DNA of 64,000 nucleotides from Allonocardiopsis opalescens (GTDB lineage Bacteria; Actinomycetota; Actinomycetes; Streptosporangiales; Streptosporangiaceae): NCBI RefSeq assembly GCF_003002095.1, contig NZ_PVZC01000008.1, positions 248,001 to 312,000 of the forward strand, read 5' to 3'. Shown piece by piece: positions 38,627 to 47,266 of this stretch (position 1 is its first letter; each line of letters starts with the position of its first letter). The notes under the pieces were generated by a model. It saw only the letters and a program-made list of their open reading frames with translations, ran no database searches and was not told where the DNA came from. The position numbers and the translations under genes were made by a program.

Positions 38627-38640
38627 TGGACCTAGGTCCA
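38627..38640. other. Perfect 14-bp palindrome downstream of ssb
   Basis: TGGACCTAGGTCCA lies 11 bases past the ssb stop. It has no loop, so it is a poor terminator and could instead be a protein-binding dyad. Confidence 0.3.
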
Positions 38641-38651
38641 TCGTGCAGGTG

Positions 38652-39185
38652 TCACGCGGCCCAGGTGTAGGGCGACGCGGAACCGCTCTCGTCCCCTTCA
38701 CCAGGGCCCACCGGGTCCGGTCCATGCGTTCGCGAACCGTCAGGCTCGCCGGACGCGCCCGCCGGACCCGGTGCCGATCCCCCGCCGGCTCCCGCCTCCG
38801 CCTCCGTACGCTCGTCCGCTCCCGCCAGGGCCGACCGCTGGAAGCGGGCGACCCCGAACACCAGGTCGTGGCCGACGCTGGTGGCGCTCAGCTCCACCGA
38901 CTCCCGGCGCCCCTGCTCCGTCTCCCAGCGGGTGGCCCGCAGCCGGCCCACGACCACCAGCGGGGTGCCGGGGCCGACCGAGGCGGCGACGTTCTCGGCC
39001 AGTCGCCGCCAGCAGGTGACGGCGATGTGCATCGGCTCGGTCTTGCGCCACTCCCCCGCCGCCCGGTCGAAGTAGCGGTGGGTGGACACGAGCCGCAGGG
39101 TCAGTACCTGGGTGCCGTCGGCGAGCACGCGGTGGCGCGGCTCGGCGACGACGGTTCCTCGGATGGTCATGTGCGGGGCGTTCAT
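38652..39185 (-). CDS. ssb: Single-stranded DNA-binding protein (SsbB-like)
   Basis: A 177-aa OB-fold protein. MTIRGTVVAEPRHRVLADGTQVLTLRL and the WRKTEPMHIAVTCWRRLAENVAASV region are the SSB core, and TPLVVVGRLRATRWETEQG is the following strand pair. The last 60 residues are low complexity and end PYTWAA. They lack the acidic DDDIPF-type tip that recruits partners in the main replicative SSB, so this is the second, specialised paralogue found in many actinobacteria. It lies downstream of two dynamin-like GTPases on the same strand, which may point to a role in chromosome segregation at division. Confidence 0.88.
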   Translation of the reverse strand: MNAPHMTIRGTVVAEPRHRVLADGTQVLTLRLVSTHRYFDRAAGEWRKTEPMHIAVTCWRRLAENVAASVGPGTPLVVVGRLRATRWETEQGRRESVELSATSVGHDLVFGVARFQRSALAGADERTEAEAGAGGGSAPGPAGASGEPDGSRTHGPDPVGPGEGDESGSASPYTWAA

Positions 39186-39349
39186 GGCGGCCTCCCTGGG
39201 TCGGCTGGACGGATCCACCGTGCCGCCCGCGGCCCCGGGCCGCCAGCCCGCTCCGCCGCCCTGTGGACGGCCGGGGCGCCGCCGCGGGACTTGTGCACAG
39301 ATTCGCGCCGGGCCCTTGCGGGCCGCCGCCGGACATGCCGGCTCCGCGC

Positions 39350-41560
39350 TCAGTCGTCCTCGGAGGCCGTGGCGCCGTCGGGGACGACCGCGCGCACCGG
39401 GGCGCGCACCGTCCGGCCCTGCGCCAGGTCGAGCGCGGCCGTGAACCGCCGGTGGGTGGCCAGCTCCTGTTCGAGCGGGGCCAGCACGCGCTCGCGGGCG
39501 ATCGCCGCGATCCGCCGCCCGGCGTTGTCGCGGACCTGCTCCTGGCGGACGTTGGCCGCGACCGCGACCAGGTTGCGGCAGCCCGCGGCGGTCAGCCAGC
39601 CCAGCAGCAGGGTCGCCGCCGTGCAGGCGGCGGCGTACGGGATCACCGGGGTGTCCAGGAGTGGGACGGCGGAGCCGGTCCAGCCGCCGGCGAAGCCGAC
39701 CGCGACCAGGGCGACCAGCCAGGCCAGCCCGAGCACGAAGGCGCCGAGCAGCGCGTAGTGCAGGGTGCGCACCAGCCGCCACCAGCCGGGCACCTCCAGC
39801 TCGGGCACGGCATCGGCCACGGCCTTGCCCAGCAGCTGCGGGATGCGCTCGGAGTCGCGGAAGGCCGCCGCGCGCAGCCGGGCGCCCCACAGCGCGGACC
39901 GGCCGCCCGCGACGCCCTCGGCCACCGCGTTCAGGGCGTTGTCGACCTCGGCCTGCTGCGCGCCGACCGGCGCGGTGCCGCCGGAGTCGTCGTAGAGGTC
40001 GTCGATGCGCATCCGCCGCAGCGGGTCGCCGCGCAGCCGCTCGACGAGCTTGGCCACCGGCCAGTCGATGTAGTGGGCGGCGCGCCGCTCGTAGGCGGTC
40101 TCGGCGGCGGCGCCCACCGCGTCGACGGCGGCGGCGCGGCCGAGCGCGGCGGTGAGCTCGCGCGCCTGCGCCTCGTCGACGGCGTCGCCGGGCGGGCCGC
40201 CGCGGTGGTCCTCGAACTCCCGCGCGAGCTTGTCGATGTCGGCGGCCAGCCGGTCGGCGAGCGCACGGCGGTCACCGACCGCCTCGGTCAGGATCTCGCG
40301 CAGGTCGTCCAGGCCCGCGCCGGTGACGGCGGAGGTGGTGATGATCCGGGGCTGGTAGCGCTCGTCGGAGTCCAGCAGCCGCCGCAGGTCGGTCAGGCAC
40401 TCCTCGGTCTCCTGGGCGCCGAGCCGGTCGACCTGATTGAGCGCCACCACCGTGACGGTGCCGTGCCCGGCCATCTCGGCCAGGTAGCGCTGGTGCACGG
40501 CGGCGTCGGCGTACTTCTGCGGGTCGAGCACCCACACCAGCAGGTCGACGGCGCCGATCAGGCGGTCGGCCTCCATGGCGTGGTTGACGCGTACGGAGTC
40601 GTGGTCGGGGAGGTCGAGCAGGATGAGGCCGTCGAGCGGGGAGTCGCCCTCGTCCAGCGCGCTGGTGCGGGAGTGGCGCCGCCGGGGCGGGACCCGCAGC
40701 CAGTCCAGGACGGCGGTGGCGCGGTCCTCGCCCCACACGCAGGCGTGCGCGGTGGAGGTGGTCGGCCGGGTGACCCCGACGGTGGAGAATTCGAGGCCGC
40801 ACAACGCGTTGAACAGCGAGGACTTGCCGCTGCCCGTGCCGCCGGCCAGCGCGACGATGGTGTGGTCCTGGGAGACCCGCATGCGTGATCCGGCGCGGCG
40901 CAGCAGGGTGCGCGCGTCGCGGAGCAGTTCGGGTTCGAAGCCGTCGGCGCCGATCTCGATCAGGGTGCCGAGCGCGCCGATCCGGTCGGCCAGTTCGTCG
41001 CGGCTGATGACGGGGGCGAGCACCGGTTCGACCCGGGCGGAGGGCCGCCAGTCGGCGTCGTCGGGCTCGTCCTCGGCGGTTTCGGAGCCGGCCTCGGCCT
41101 CGGGCTCGGAGGCGGGGTCGCCGGACGCGTCGGGTTCGGACGCGTCGGGCTCGCCACTCTGCGCCTCGCCGGCCTCCGTGCTCGCCTGGGCGGCCGGCCG
41201 CGGCTCCTCGGCGGGCTCCGGCGCCTCGGGCTCGGCCGCCTCTCCGGCACCGCCGGCCGCGGGCTCGGCCGCCTCCGGCGCCTCCTGGGCGGCGGGCGGC
41301 TCGGCGGGTTCCTGGGCGCCGCCGGGGCTCGGCGGGCTCCAGCCGGGCTCCTCGGCCGCCGCGCCCTCGGACATGGACGGCAGCGGCCCGGTGCCGCCGG
41401 AGTCCGCCTCGTCGCCGCGGCGGCCCTCGGCCGGGGCCGCGCCGTCGGGGATGGTGGGGTCGGCGATGTCTTCAGCCACTGCGCTCACCTGACCGACGGG
41501 GTGGGCGGGGCGGTCGGCGGGGTCGTCACCGCTGCGGAAGTCCTTCTCGTCTGCCTGCAC
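39350..41560 (-). CDS. Dynamin-like membrane GTPase (DynB-like)
   Basis: A 736-aa protein. Residues 1-170 are acidic, Ala/Pro/Glu rich and probably disordered. The G domain then shows P-loop GGTGSGKSS, the DLPDHDS DxxG-like motif and NQVD for guanine recognition. Two transmembrane helices lie near residues 615-675 (LLGAFVLGLAWLVALVAVG and YAAACTAATLLLGWL). A soluble partner GTPase is encoded just upstream. The pair and the downstream ssb gene resemble the DynB/DynA/SsbB arrangement tied to septation in Streptomyces. That assignment is inferred. The GTG start is uncertain because of the low-complexity N-terminus. Confidence 0.78.
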   Translation of the reverse strand: MQADEKDFRSGDDPADRPAHPVGQVSAVAEDIADPTIPDGAAPAEGRRGDEADSGGTGPLPSMSEGAAAEEPGWSPPSPGGAQEPAEPPAAQEAPEAAEPAAGGAGEAAEPEAPEPAEEPRPAAQASTEAGEAQSGEPDASEPDASGDPASEPEAEAGSETAEDEPDDADWRPSARVEPVLAPVISRDELADRIGALGTLIEIGADGFEPELLRDARTLLRRAGSRMRVSQDHTIVALAGGTGSGKSSLFNALCGLEFSTVGVTRPTTSTAHACVWGEDRATAVLDWLRVPPRRRHSRTSALDEGDSPLDGLILLDLPDHDSVRVNHAMEADRLIGAVDLLVWVLDPQKYADAAVHQRYLAEMAGHGTVTVVALNQVDRLGAQETEECLTDLRRLLDSDERYQPRIITTSAVTGAGLDDLREILTEAVGDRRALADRLAADIDKLAREFEDHRGGPPGDAVDEAQARELTAALGRAAAVDAVGAAAETAYERRAAHYIDWPVAKLVERLRGDPLRRMRIDDLYDDSGGTAPVGAQQAEVDNALNAVAEGVAGGRSALWGARLRAAAFRDSERIPQLLGKAVADAVPELEVPGWWRLVRTLHYALLGAFVLGLAWLVALVAVGFAGGWTGSAVPLLDTPVIPYAAACTAATLLLGWLTAAGCRNLVAVAANVRQEQVRDNAGRRIAAIARERVLAPLEQELATHRRFTAALDLAQGRTVRAPVRAVVPDGATASEDD

Positions 41561-41658
41561 GGTCTCTCGGGAAGATAAAGGCGGAGGTTCGCTGAGGATC
41601 GCTGAAAGTCACTGCCAAGAGCAGAAGCGTAGTGGCCCCGCCGAGTGGCCGGGTGCGC

Positions 41659-43356
41659 TCAGCGGGTCACCTCAAGGGTGTACGTGGCCTGGTAGAGCTG
41701 GACGGCCACCGACTCCTCGGGCGCCCCGGCGCCCTCGATGACCTGGGTGAAGCGTAGCTTCTCCTCTTCGAACACCGTGCCGATCCGGCCCCGCAGGTCG
41801 GTGCGGGCCCGGTCGCCGATGCTGCGCAGCGCCTCGGCGCCGAAGAGGGCGCGCAGCAGCCGCTGCGGCGCGGCGCCCGCGCCTCCCTCGCCGGACTGGC
41901 CGGAGCCGAAGCCGAGCAGCCCGACCATGCAGACCAGCGAGAGGGTCTCGGGGTCGACCGAGACGAACTTGGCCACCGAGCGCTTGGTGAGCCCTTCGGC
42001 GGTGACGAGTTCGAGGACCTTGGACTGCCAGGCGCTGACGGCGTTCCTGGCCCGGCGGCGCAGGCCCTCGTGCGAGCGCTCCAGTTCGGGGGTGGCGGCG
42101 AGGGCGGCGCCGCCCGGGGTGGCGCGCCAGCGCTCCAGCACGCCCTCGGCGGCCCGCTCGGCGCCGGCCACCAGCAGGGCTTCGAGGCCGTCGCGGATCG
42201 CCTGGTCGAGCGCCTGGACGCGGCCTGAGGCGCGCCTGGGGTGGCCGGCCTCGCGGCGCCTGCCCCGGCTCACCCGCAGCGAGCGCAGGATCTCGCCGCT
42301 GGCGGCGACGTCCTGCCAGCGCGCCAGCACCTCGCCGCGCAGCAGCGAGCCGCTGCGGGTGTCCTCGTCGACCTCGGCGAGCGCGGTCGCGTAGGCGGAC
42401 TCCACCTGCTCGGCCAGCGCCCGCTCGGCCGCGACCTGCACCTCGACCTGCTGGGCGAGGGCGGGGATGCGGGTGCGGAAGCTGTCCAGGACACCGAGGA
42501 AGGTGCGGGAGGACACCACGTCGCGGCGGGCGGGGTCGTCGGCCAGGGCGATGATGTAGTTCTTGATGGGGTCGGCGGTCTTGCCGAGCAGCCTGCCGTT
42601 CGCGATCTCCTTGGTCTCCGGGATGACGAAGCGGTCGCTGTCCTGGAGCCCGTTGGCGTCGAGCATGGCGTGGAAGTGGGTGACGAGCTTGTCCTGGTCG
42701 GCCGGGGGCACCCGCGACAGCACCACGGCGAGCGAGGTGTTGCGCTCCCGCGCCACCTGCAGGAACTCCCAGACCCTGGCGTCGGCGTAGCGGGCGCTGG
42801 TGGTGACGAACAGCCACAGGTCGGCGGCGTCGAGGAACTTGGACGCGAACTCGTGGTGGCTGGCGACGACGGAGTCGACGTCGGGGGTGTCGAGCAGGGC
42901 GACGCCCTTGGGCATCCGCTCGTTGGCGGCCAGCACCAGCAGGCCGTCCTTGCCGGGCATGGCCAGGCCCTGCTGGCGGACCCGGGGCAGGGTCGGCAGG
43001 AAGACGTCCTCGTTGAACCAGTCGGCGTCGGTGGGGTGGCAGGCCAGCACGGGGCTGTTGCTGGTGGGGCGGCGCACGCCGGTGGTGGTGACCTGCTCGC
43101 CCACCAGGCTGTTGACCAGGGTGGACTTGCCGGCGCCGGTGGATCCGGCCACCGCGACCAGCAGCGGGGCGTCGGTGCGGCCCACTCTCGGGAGCACGAA
43201 GTCGGTCAGCTGCTCCAAGACGTCGGCCTGGGCCAGCCGCCCCTCTTCGGCGCCGGGCAGCTCGTCGGCGAAACCGATCAGCCGGATCTGGTCGCGCAGC
43301 TCGATCAGCGCCTCGCGCAGCTCGCCCGCGTCCGTGGGCGGTGTTGGCCGGCTCAC
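41659..43356 (-). CDS. Dynamin-family GTPase (DynA-like)
   Basis: A 565-aa GTPase. G1 is GSTGAGKSTLVNSLVG near residue 60, G3 is ALLDTPDVDSV and the segment AVVLSRVPPADQDK occupies the G4 position. A long helical assembly region follows (residues about 270-460). The last 100 residues contain a modest hydrophobic patch, SLVCMVGLLGFGSG, that could insert into membrane. GTG 43356 was picked because the upstream frame to 43494 overlaps the cysG coding end in unconserved sequence. It lies 34 bases after cysG and 98 bases before the DynB-like gene. Confidence 0.8.
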   Translation of the reverse strand: MSRPTPPTDAGELREALIELRDQIRLIGFADELPGAEEGRLAQADVLEQLTDFVLPRVGRTDAPLLVAVAGSTGAGKSTLVNSLVGEQVTTTGVRRPTSNSPVLACHPTDADWFNEDVFLPTLPRVRQQGLAMPGKDGLLVLAANERMPKGVALLDTPDVDSVVASHHEFASKFLDAADLWLFVTTSARYADARVWEFLQVARERNTSLAVVLSRVPPADQDKLVTHFHAMLDANGLQDSDRFVIPETKEIANGRLLGKTADPIKNYIIALADDPARRDVVSSRTFLGVLDSFRTRIPALAQQVEVQVAAERALAEQVESAYATALAEVDEDTRSGSLLRGEVLARWQDVAASGEILRSLRVSRGRRREAGHPRRASGRVQALDQAIRDGLEALLVAGAERAAEGVLERWRATPGGAALAATPELERSHEGLRRRARNAVSAWQSKVLELVTAEGLTKRSVAKFVSVDPETLSLVCMVGLLGFGSGQSGEGGAGAAPQRLLRALFGAEALRSIGDRARTDLRGRIGTVFEEEKLRFTQVIEGAGAPEESVAVQLYQATYTLEVTR

Positions 43357-43390
43357 CTGGATCCCGCCTCCCTGTCGGCTCGCCTGGTGG

Positions 43391-44638
43391 TCACGGTGCC
43401 TGCTCCGGCGCGACCGGCCCGGCGCTCGGATCGGTGATCCGCTGCGCCACGCCGACGACATCGCCCACCACGACCACCGCCGGCGGGCGCACACCGCGCG
43501 CCTCGGCCTCGGCCGCGACGGTTCGCAGTGTCGCGGTAAACGCTACTTGGGTGGGCAGGGTGGCGTCTTGGACTATGCCCACCGGGGTGTCGGGATTGCG
43601 ACCGTACCGCATCAAAGCGTCGGCTATGGCGCGCATTCGCTCAACGCCCATCAGAAAAACGACCGTGCCCTTGGCCTTCCCGAGCCCGCGCCAGTCAACC
43701 GTCGACGCGGGGCTGTCCGGGCCGACGTGAGCGGACACGACGTGGAACTCCTGGGAGACGCCGCGGTGGGTGACGGGGATGCCCGCCGAGGCGGGCCCGG
43801 CCACCGCGCTGGTGATGCCGGGAACGACCGTGACCGGCACGCCGGCCTCCACACAGGCGCGCACCTCCTCGCCGCCGCGGCCGAAGACGTAGGGGTCGCC
43901 GCCCTTGAGCCGCACCACGAAGCGCCCGGAGCGGGCCCGGTCGACCAGCAGGGCGTTGATCTCGTCCTGGGTCATGGAGCGGCCGTAGGGGATCTTGGCG
44001 GCGTCGACGAGTTCGACGTCGGACGGCAGCTCGTCCAGCAGCGCGGCGGGGGCGAGGCGGTCGGCCACCACCACGTCGGCCTGGGAGAGCAGCTGGCGGC
44101 CGCGGACGGTGATGAGGCCGGGGTCGCCGGGGCCGCCGCCGACGAGCGCGACGCCGCGCAGCGGCTCGCGGCCGCGGCGGGCGTCCAGGGTGCCGTCGGT
44201 GAGGCTGTCGACGATGGCGTCGCGCAGCCCGGCGGAGCGGCGGGGGTCGCCGTCGGCGAGGACGCCGACCGTGATGCCGGCCGCGCGGCCGCTGGCGGGC
44301 GTCCAGGCGGCCGAGCGGGTGCGGTCGTCGGCGCGCACGCACCACACGCGGCCGCGCTCGGCCTCGTCGGCGACGGCGGCGTTCACGGCGGGGTCGTCGG
44401 TGGCGGCGTGGACCAGCCACGCGCCCGCGCAGTCGCCGGGGCGGTACTCGCGGCGCTCCCAGGCGATCCGCCCGGCCGAGGCGAGGTCTTCGAGGCTGGC
44501 GGTGAGGGCCGGGGAGACGCAGGTGACCTCGGCGCCGGCCTCCAGCAGCACCGGGACGCGCCGCTGCGCCACCCGGCCGCCGCCGACGACCAGCACCGGC
44601 CTGCCGTGCAGGCGCAGCCCCAGCAGGTAGGGGCTCAC
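43391..44638 (-). CDS. cysG: Sirohaem synthase CysG-type: precorrin-2 dehydrogenase plus uroporphyrinogen-III methyltransferase
   Basis: A 415-aa bifunctional enzyme. The N-terminal NAD domain (VLVVGGGRVAQRRV, glycines 19-21) corresponds to precorrin-2 oxidation and possibly iron chelation. From about residue 160 a SAM-dependent methyltransferase follows, with LVGGGPGDPGLITVRG, VRLKGGDPYVFGRGGEE and VPVTVVPGITSA. It makes sirohaem from uroporphyrinogen III, the cofactor that the nitrite reductase NirB needs. GTG 44638 was chosen because it matches the family N-terminus. It shares orientation with the upstream nitrate/nitrite genes and the CbiX chelatase. Confidence 0.93.
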   Translation of the reverse strand: MSPYLLGLRLHGRPVLVVGGGRVAQRRVPVLLEAGAEVTCVSPALTASLEDLASAGRIAWERREYRPGDCAGAWLVHAATDDPAVNAAVADEAERGRVWCVRADDRTRSAAWTPASGRAAGITVGVLADGDPRRSAGLRDAIVDSLTDGTLDARRGREPLRGVALVGGGPGDPGLITVRGRQLLSQADVVVADRLAPAALLDELPSDVELVDAAKIPYGRSMTQDEINALLVDRARSGRFVVRLKGGDPYVFGRGGEEVRACVEAGVPVTVVPGITSAVAGPASAGIPVTHRGVSQEFHVVSAHVGPDSPASTVDWRGLGKAKGTVVFLMGVERMRAIADALMRYGRNPDTPVGIVQDATLPTQVAFTATLRTVAAEAEARGVRPPAVVVVGDVVGVAQRITDPSAGPVAPEQAP

Positions 44639-44738
44639 CTGTGGGCCCCGGGGCGCGCGGGACCCGGCTGGGGGTGGCGGTGCGCTCCAGAACGCGCGTT
44701 CGCCGCAAAGAGCCTGACCATAGAGGAAACGGTACAGG

Positions 44739-44775
44739 GGCGCGGTCCCCGCCCACACCAGGCGGAGACCGCGCC
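44739..44775 (-). terminator. Hairpin terminator of the bluB-cobT fusion gene
   Basis: GGCGCGGTCCCCGCC at 44739-44753 pairs with GGCGGAGACCGCGCC at 44761-44775 with one mismatch and a 7-base loop. It starts 22 bases beyond the cobT stop on the minus strand. Confidence 0.65.
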
Positions 44776-44797
44776 GCGCCGTGTCCTGGCGGCCGGG

Positions 44798-46981
44798 CTA
44801 GGGCGCCTCGGCGGGGTCGTCGGCGGCCAGGCCCGCCGCGGTGCGCAGCAGCGGCAGCGCGAGCAGCGGCCCGGCCCCTCCGCCCGCGCCCAAGCGCAGC
44901 TCGGCGAGGGGGCGCAGCCCCAGGTGGGCGAGGGCGGCCGGCTGGGCGCCGCCGACGGCGCGGTGCGCGGCCACGCACACCTGGGCGGCGTCGGGGCACA
45001 GGGCGACGGCGAGGCAGGCGGCGGCCGCCGAGGCGGCGCCGTCCAGCAGCACCGGCACCCGCAGCGCGGCGGCGCCCAGCACCAGCCCGGCCAGCGCCGC
45101 GTGCTCGAAGCCGCCGACAGCGGCGAGGACGCCGAGGGGGTCGCCCGCATCAGGGCGGTGCAGCCGCAGCGCCGCCTGGGCGGCCTCCAGCGCGCGGTCG
45201 TGGGCGGCGGCGCCTGCGGGGTCGACGGGACGCGGGCCGTGCACCTCGGCGGCCTCGCGCCCGGTGAGCACGGCGACCAGGGCGGTGGAGGCGGCTGAGC
45301 CGGCGCCGGCGGGCTCGCCGGTCAGCAGGGCGCGGCTGCCCGCGGCGACGAGGTCGGCGGCGAGTTCGATGCCGGTCTCGGCGGCGCGCAGCGCGTCGTC
45401 GCGGGTCATCGCCGGCTGGGCGGTGATGTCGGCGGTGCCGCGGCCGACCCGCCGGGGCAGCAGACCGGGCGCCGGCTCCCCGGCCAGCCCGACGTCGGCG
45501 AGGACGAGGTCGACGTCGGCGCGGCGGGCGAGCCGGTCGGCGAGTGAGCCTTCGTGCGGCACGGGGGGCGGTCCTGGGGGCGCGGGCGCGACGCCGTGGT
45601 CGGCGGCGAAGACGACCAGGGCGGCGGGGTCGGGGCCGGCCGGGCCGGCGAGCCCGGCCAGCCGCTCGGCGAGTTCGCCGAGCGCGCCCAGCGCCTCGGC
45701 GCCGGCCATGCGGTCCAGGCGTTCGCGAGCGGCGCGTGCGGCCGCCTCGTCGGGCGGGCGGACGAGCGCCAGGGTCTCGGCGACGAGGCTGCGCGGCTCG
45801 GTGCCGGGCAGCCCGCGGCGGCCGTAGCGCTCGTTGTGGACCGCCCACGACAGCGGGCGGACGGGGGCGGCGCCCTCGGCGGCGGGTTCCGCCGCGCCGG
45901 CGGGGGCGTCGGCGTAGCCGACGCACAGGAAGGCGGCGACCTCCAGGTGCGCGGGGATCGCCAGCCGCTCGGCCAGCTCGCGGTCGTCGAAGAAGGTGAC
46001 CCAGCCGAGGCCGAGCCCTTCGGCGCGCGCGGCCTGCCACAGGTTGGACACGGCCAGGGTGGCGGAGTACCCGGCGGACCTGGGCTGGGCGTGGCGCCCG
46101 GCGGTGTGCTGGGTGCCGCGGGTGGGGTCGACGGTGACGATGACGCTGACGGGCGCCTCGGTGATGCCCCGGCCCGCCTCCTCGACGGCGCCCCGCGCCC
46201 GCGCGCGCCGCCCGGCGCGGCGCAGCGCCTGCTCGCGGGCGAGTTCGCGCAGCTCGCGGCGGGTGTCGGGGTCGGTGACGATGAGGAAGTCCCAGGGCTG
46301 CGCCAGGCCCATGGCGGGGGCGCGGTGCGCGGCTTCGAGCACGCGGGTGACGACGGCGTCGGGCACCGGGTCGGGGCGGAAGCGCGGCGGCGGGCCGGAG
46401 GCGTCCTCGATCAGCGGCTCCGGCGGCGCGGCGCCGGGGAAGGCGGCCCGGGGCGCCTCGGCGGGCGCGGGGTAGGGCGGCGGGCTCGGCGGGAGCTCGG
46501 CGGCGGGCGCGGGCGGCTCGGGGGCGCGGGCGGCCTCTGGCGCCTCGGCTCCGGCGGCCGGGGCGGTGTCCTGGGCGAGGGCGGCGAGGGCCTGGATGGC
46601 GGCCGGGCCGAGGCCGCCGGGCGGCGGCGCGGCCGGTTCGGCGGCTTCGGCCGGTTCGTCGCCCGGGCCGGGGAAGCGCGGCCCGGCCGGTGCGCCGGCG
46701 TCGGGGATCGGCAGCGGGCCCGAGGGGTGCTCGGCGGGCAGGCCGCGGTGGCGGCGGTCCTGGCGGGGCTTGCCGAAGGGCAGCGGCCCGCTGTCGCGGC
46801 CGGGTTCGGGCAGGTCGTCGAGGAGCCCGGGGCGCTGGTCGGGGCTGTCGACCCGGTGCATGTAGGGGTCGCGCCCCGGCCGGGAGGCGTCGGGCGCCGT
46901 GGGCGGGTAGGCGGTGTCGTGGGCCGATCGCGCGTGGTACCCGTTGTAGCGTTCGGGCAGTCCGTTGTCCCTGCGGCTCAT
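44798..46981 (-). CDS. cobT: BluB-CobT fusion: DMB synthase plus nicotinate-nucleotide-DMB phosphoribosyltransferase
   Basis: A 727-aa two-domain protein for the lower ligand of cobalamin. Residues 1-195 are a Pro/Ala-rich, probably disordered head. About 200-385 form a BluB-like flavin-destructase domain (PVPDAVVTRVLEAAHRAPAMGLAQPWDFLIV, GLGLGWVTFFDD). From about 410 the CobT domain follows (FAADHGV, AVGGFEHAALAGLVLGAAA, PVLLDG). The CobT active-site loop normally reads RLGEG-like; here it is LRLGAGGG, with Ala699 in the expected catalytic Glu position. A GGGAAGG ribosome site precedes the ATG. Confidence 0.85.
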   Translation of the reverse strand: MSRRDNGLPERYNGYHARSAHDTAYPPTAPDASRPGRDPYMHRVDSPDQRPGLLDDLPEPGRDSGPLPFGKPRQDRRHRGLPAEHPSGPLPIPDAGAPAGPRFPGPGDEPAEAAEPAAPPPGGLGPAAIQALAALAQDTAPAAGAEAPEAARAPEPPAPAAELPPSPPPYPAPAEAPRAAFPGAAPPEPLIEDASGPPPRFRPDPVPDAVVTRVLEAAHRAPAMGLAQPWDFLIVTDPDTRRELRELAREQALRRAGRRARARGAVEEAGRGITEAPVSVIVTVDPTRGTQHTAGRHAQPRSAGYSATLAVSNLWQAARAEGLGLGWVTFFDDRELAERLAIPAHLEVAAFLCVGYADAPAGAAEPAAEGAAPVRPLSWAVHNERYGRRGLPGTEPRSLVAETLALVRPPDEAAARAARERLDRMAGAEALGALGELAERLAGLAGPAGPDPAALVVFAADHGVAPAPPGPPPVPHEGSLADRLARRADVDLVLADVGLAGEPAPGLLPRRVGRGTADITAQPAMTRDDALRAAETGIELAADLVAAGSRALLTGEPAGAGSAASTALVAVLTGREAAEVHGPRPVDPAGAAAHDRALEAAQAALRLHRPDAGDPLGVLAAVGGFEHAALAGLVLGAAALRVPVLLDGAASAAAACLAVALCPDAAQVCVAAHRAVGGAQPAALAHLGLRPLAELRLGAGGGAGPLLALPLLRTAAGLAADDPAEAP

Positions 46982-47220
46982 GGTGTGGCCTTCCCGATCC
47001 GTCGGATCCGCCGCTCGCCGCCCGCGGGCGCCGGGGCGCCGGCGCGGGGCCGCGGTGCTCGGGCCGTGGGTTCCGTTGCGTGGGTCAAGGTCGGTCCCCC
47101 AAAGAGTCTCCGCTTTCGCCGCGGCGGACTGCCGCCGCGACGCCCCCAGGTCCGCCGTCGCGGGGACGGCGGGTCCAACTCTGCCAGAAACGGCCCGCGG
47201 CGTCTGCCCGGCGGGCGTTC

Positions 47221-47239
47221 GCGCGCCGCGTCGGCGCGC
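47221..47239 (-). terminator. Short perfect hairpin after the chelatase gene
   Basis: GCGCGCCG at 47221-47228 pairs exactly with CGGCGCGC at 47232-47239 across a 3-base loop. It lies 28 bases past the chelatase stop and probably ends the nitrate/nitrite operon. A second GC hairpin with arms 47152-47159 and 47165-47172 lies further downstream. Confidence 0.5.
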
Positions 47240-47266
47240 TGGGCAGCGGGGGGGCGGCCTACGGGG

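Noticed and set aside
46982-47266. Possible cobalamin riboswitch upstream of the bluB-cobT fusion
   Set aside because: The conserved GCCACTG core and flanking B12-box elements were not found; the region holds only GC-rich hairpins.
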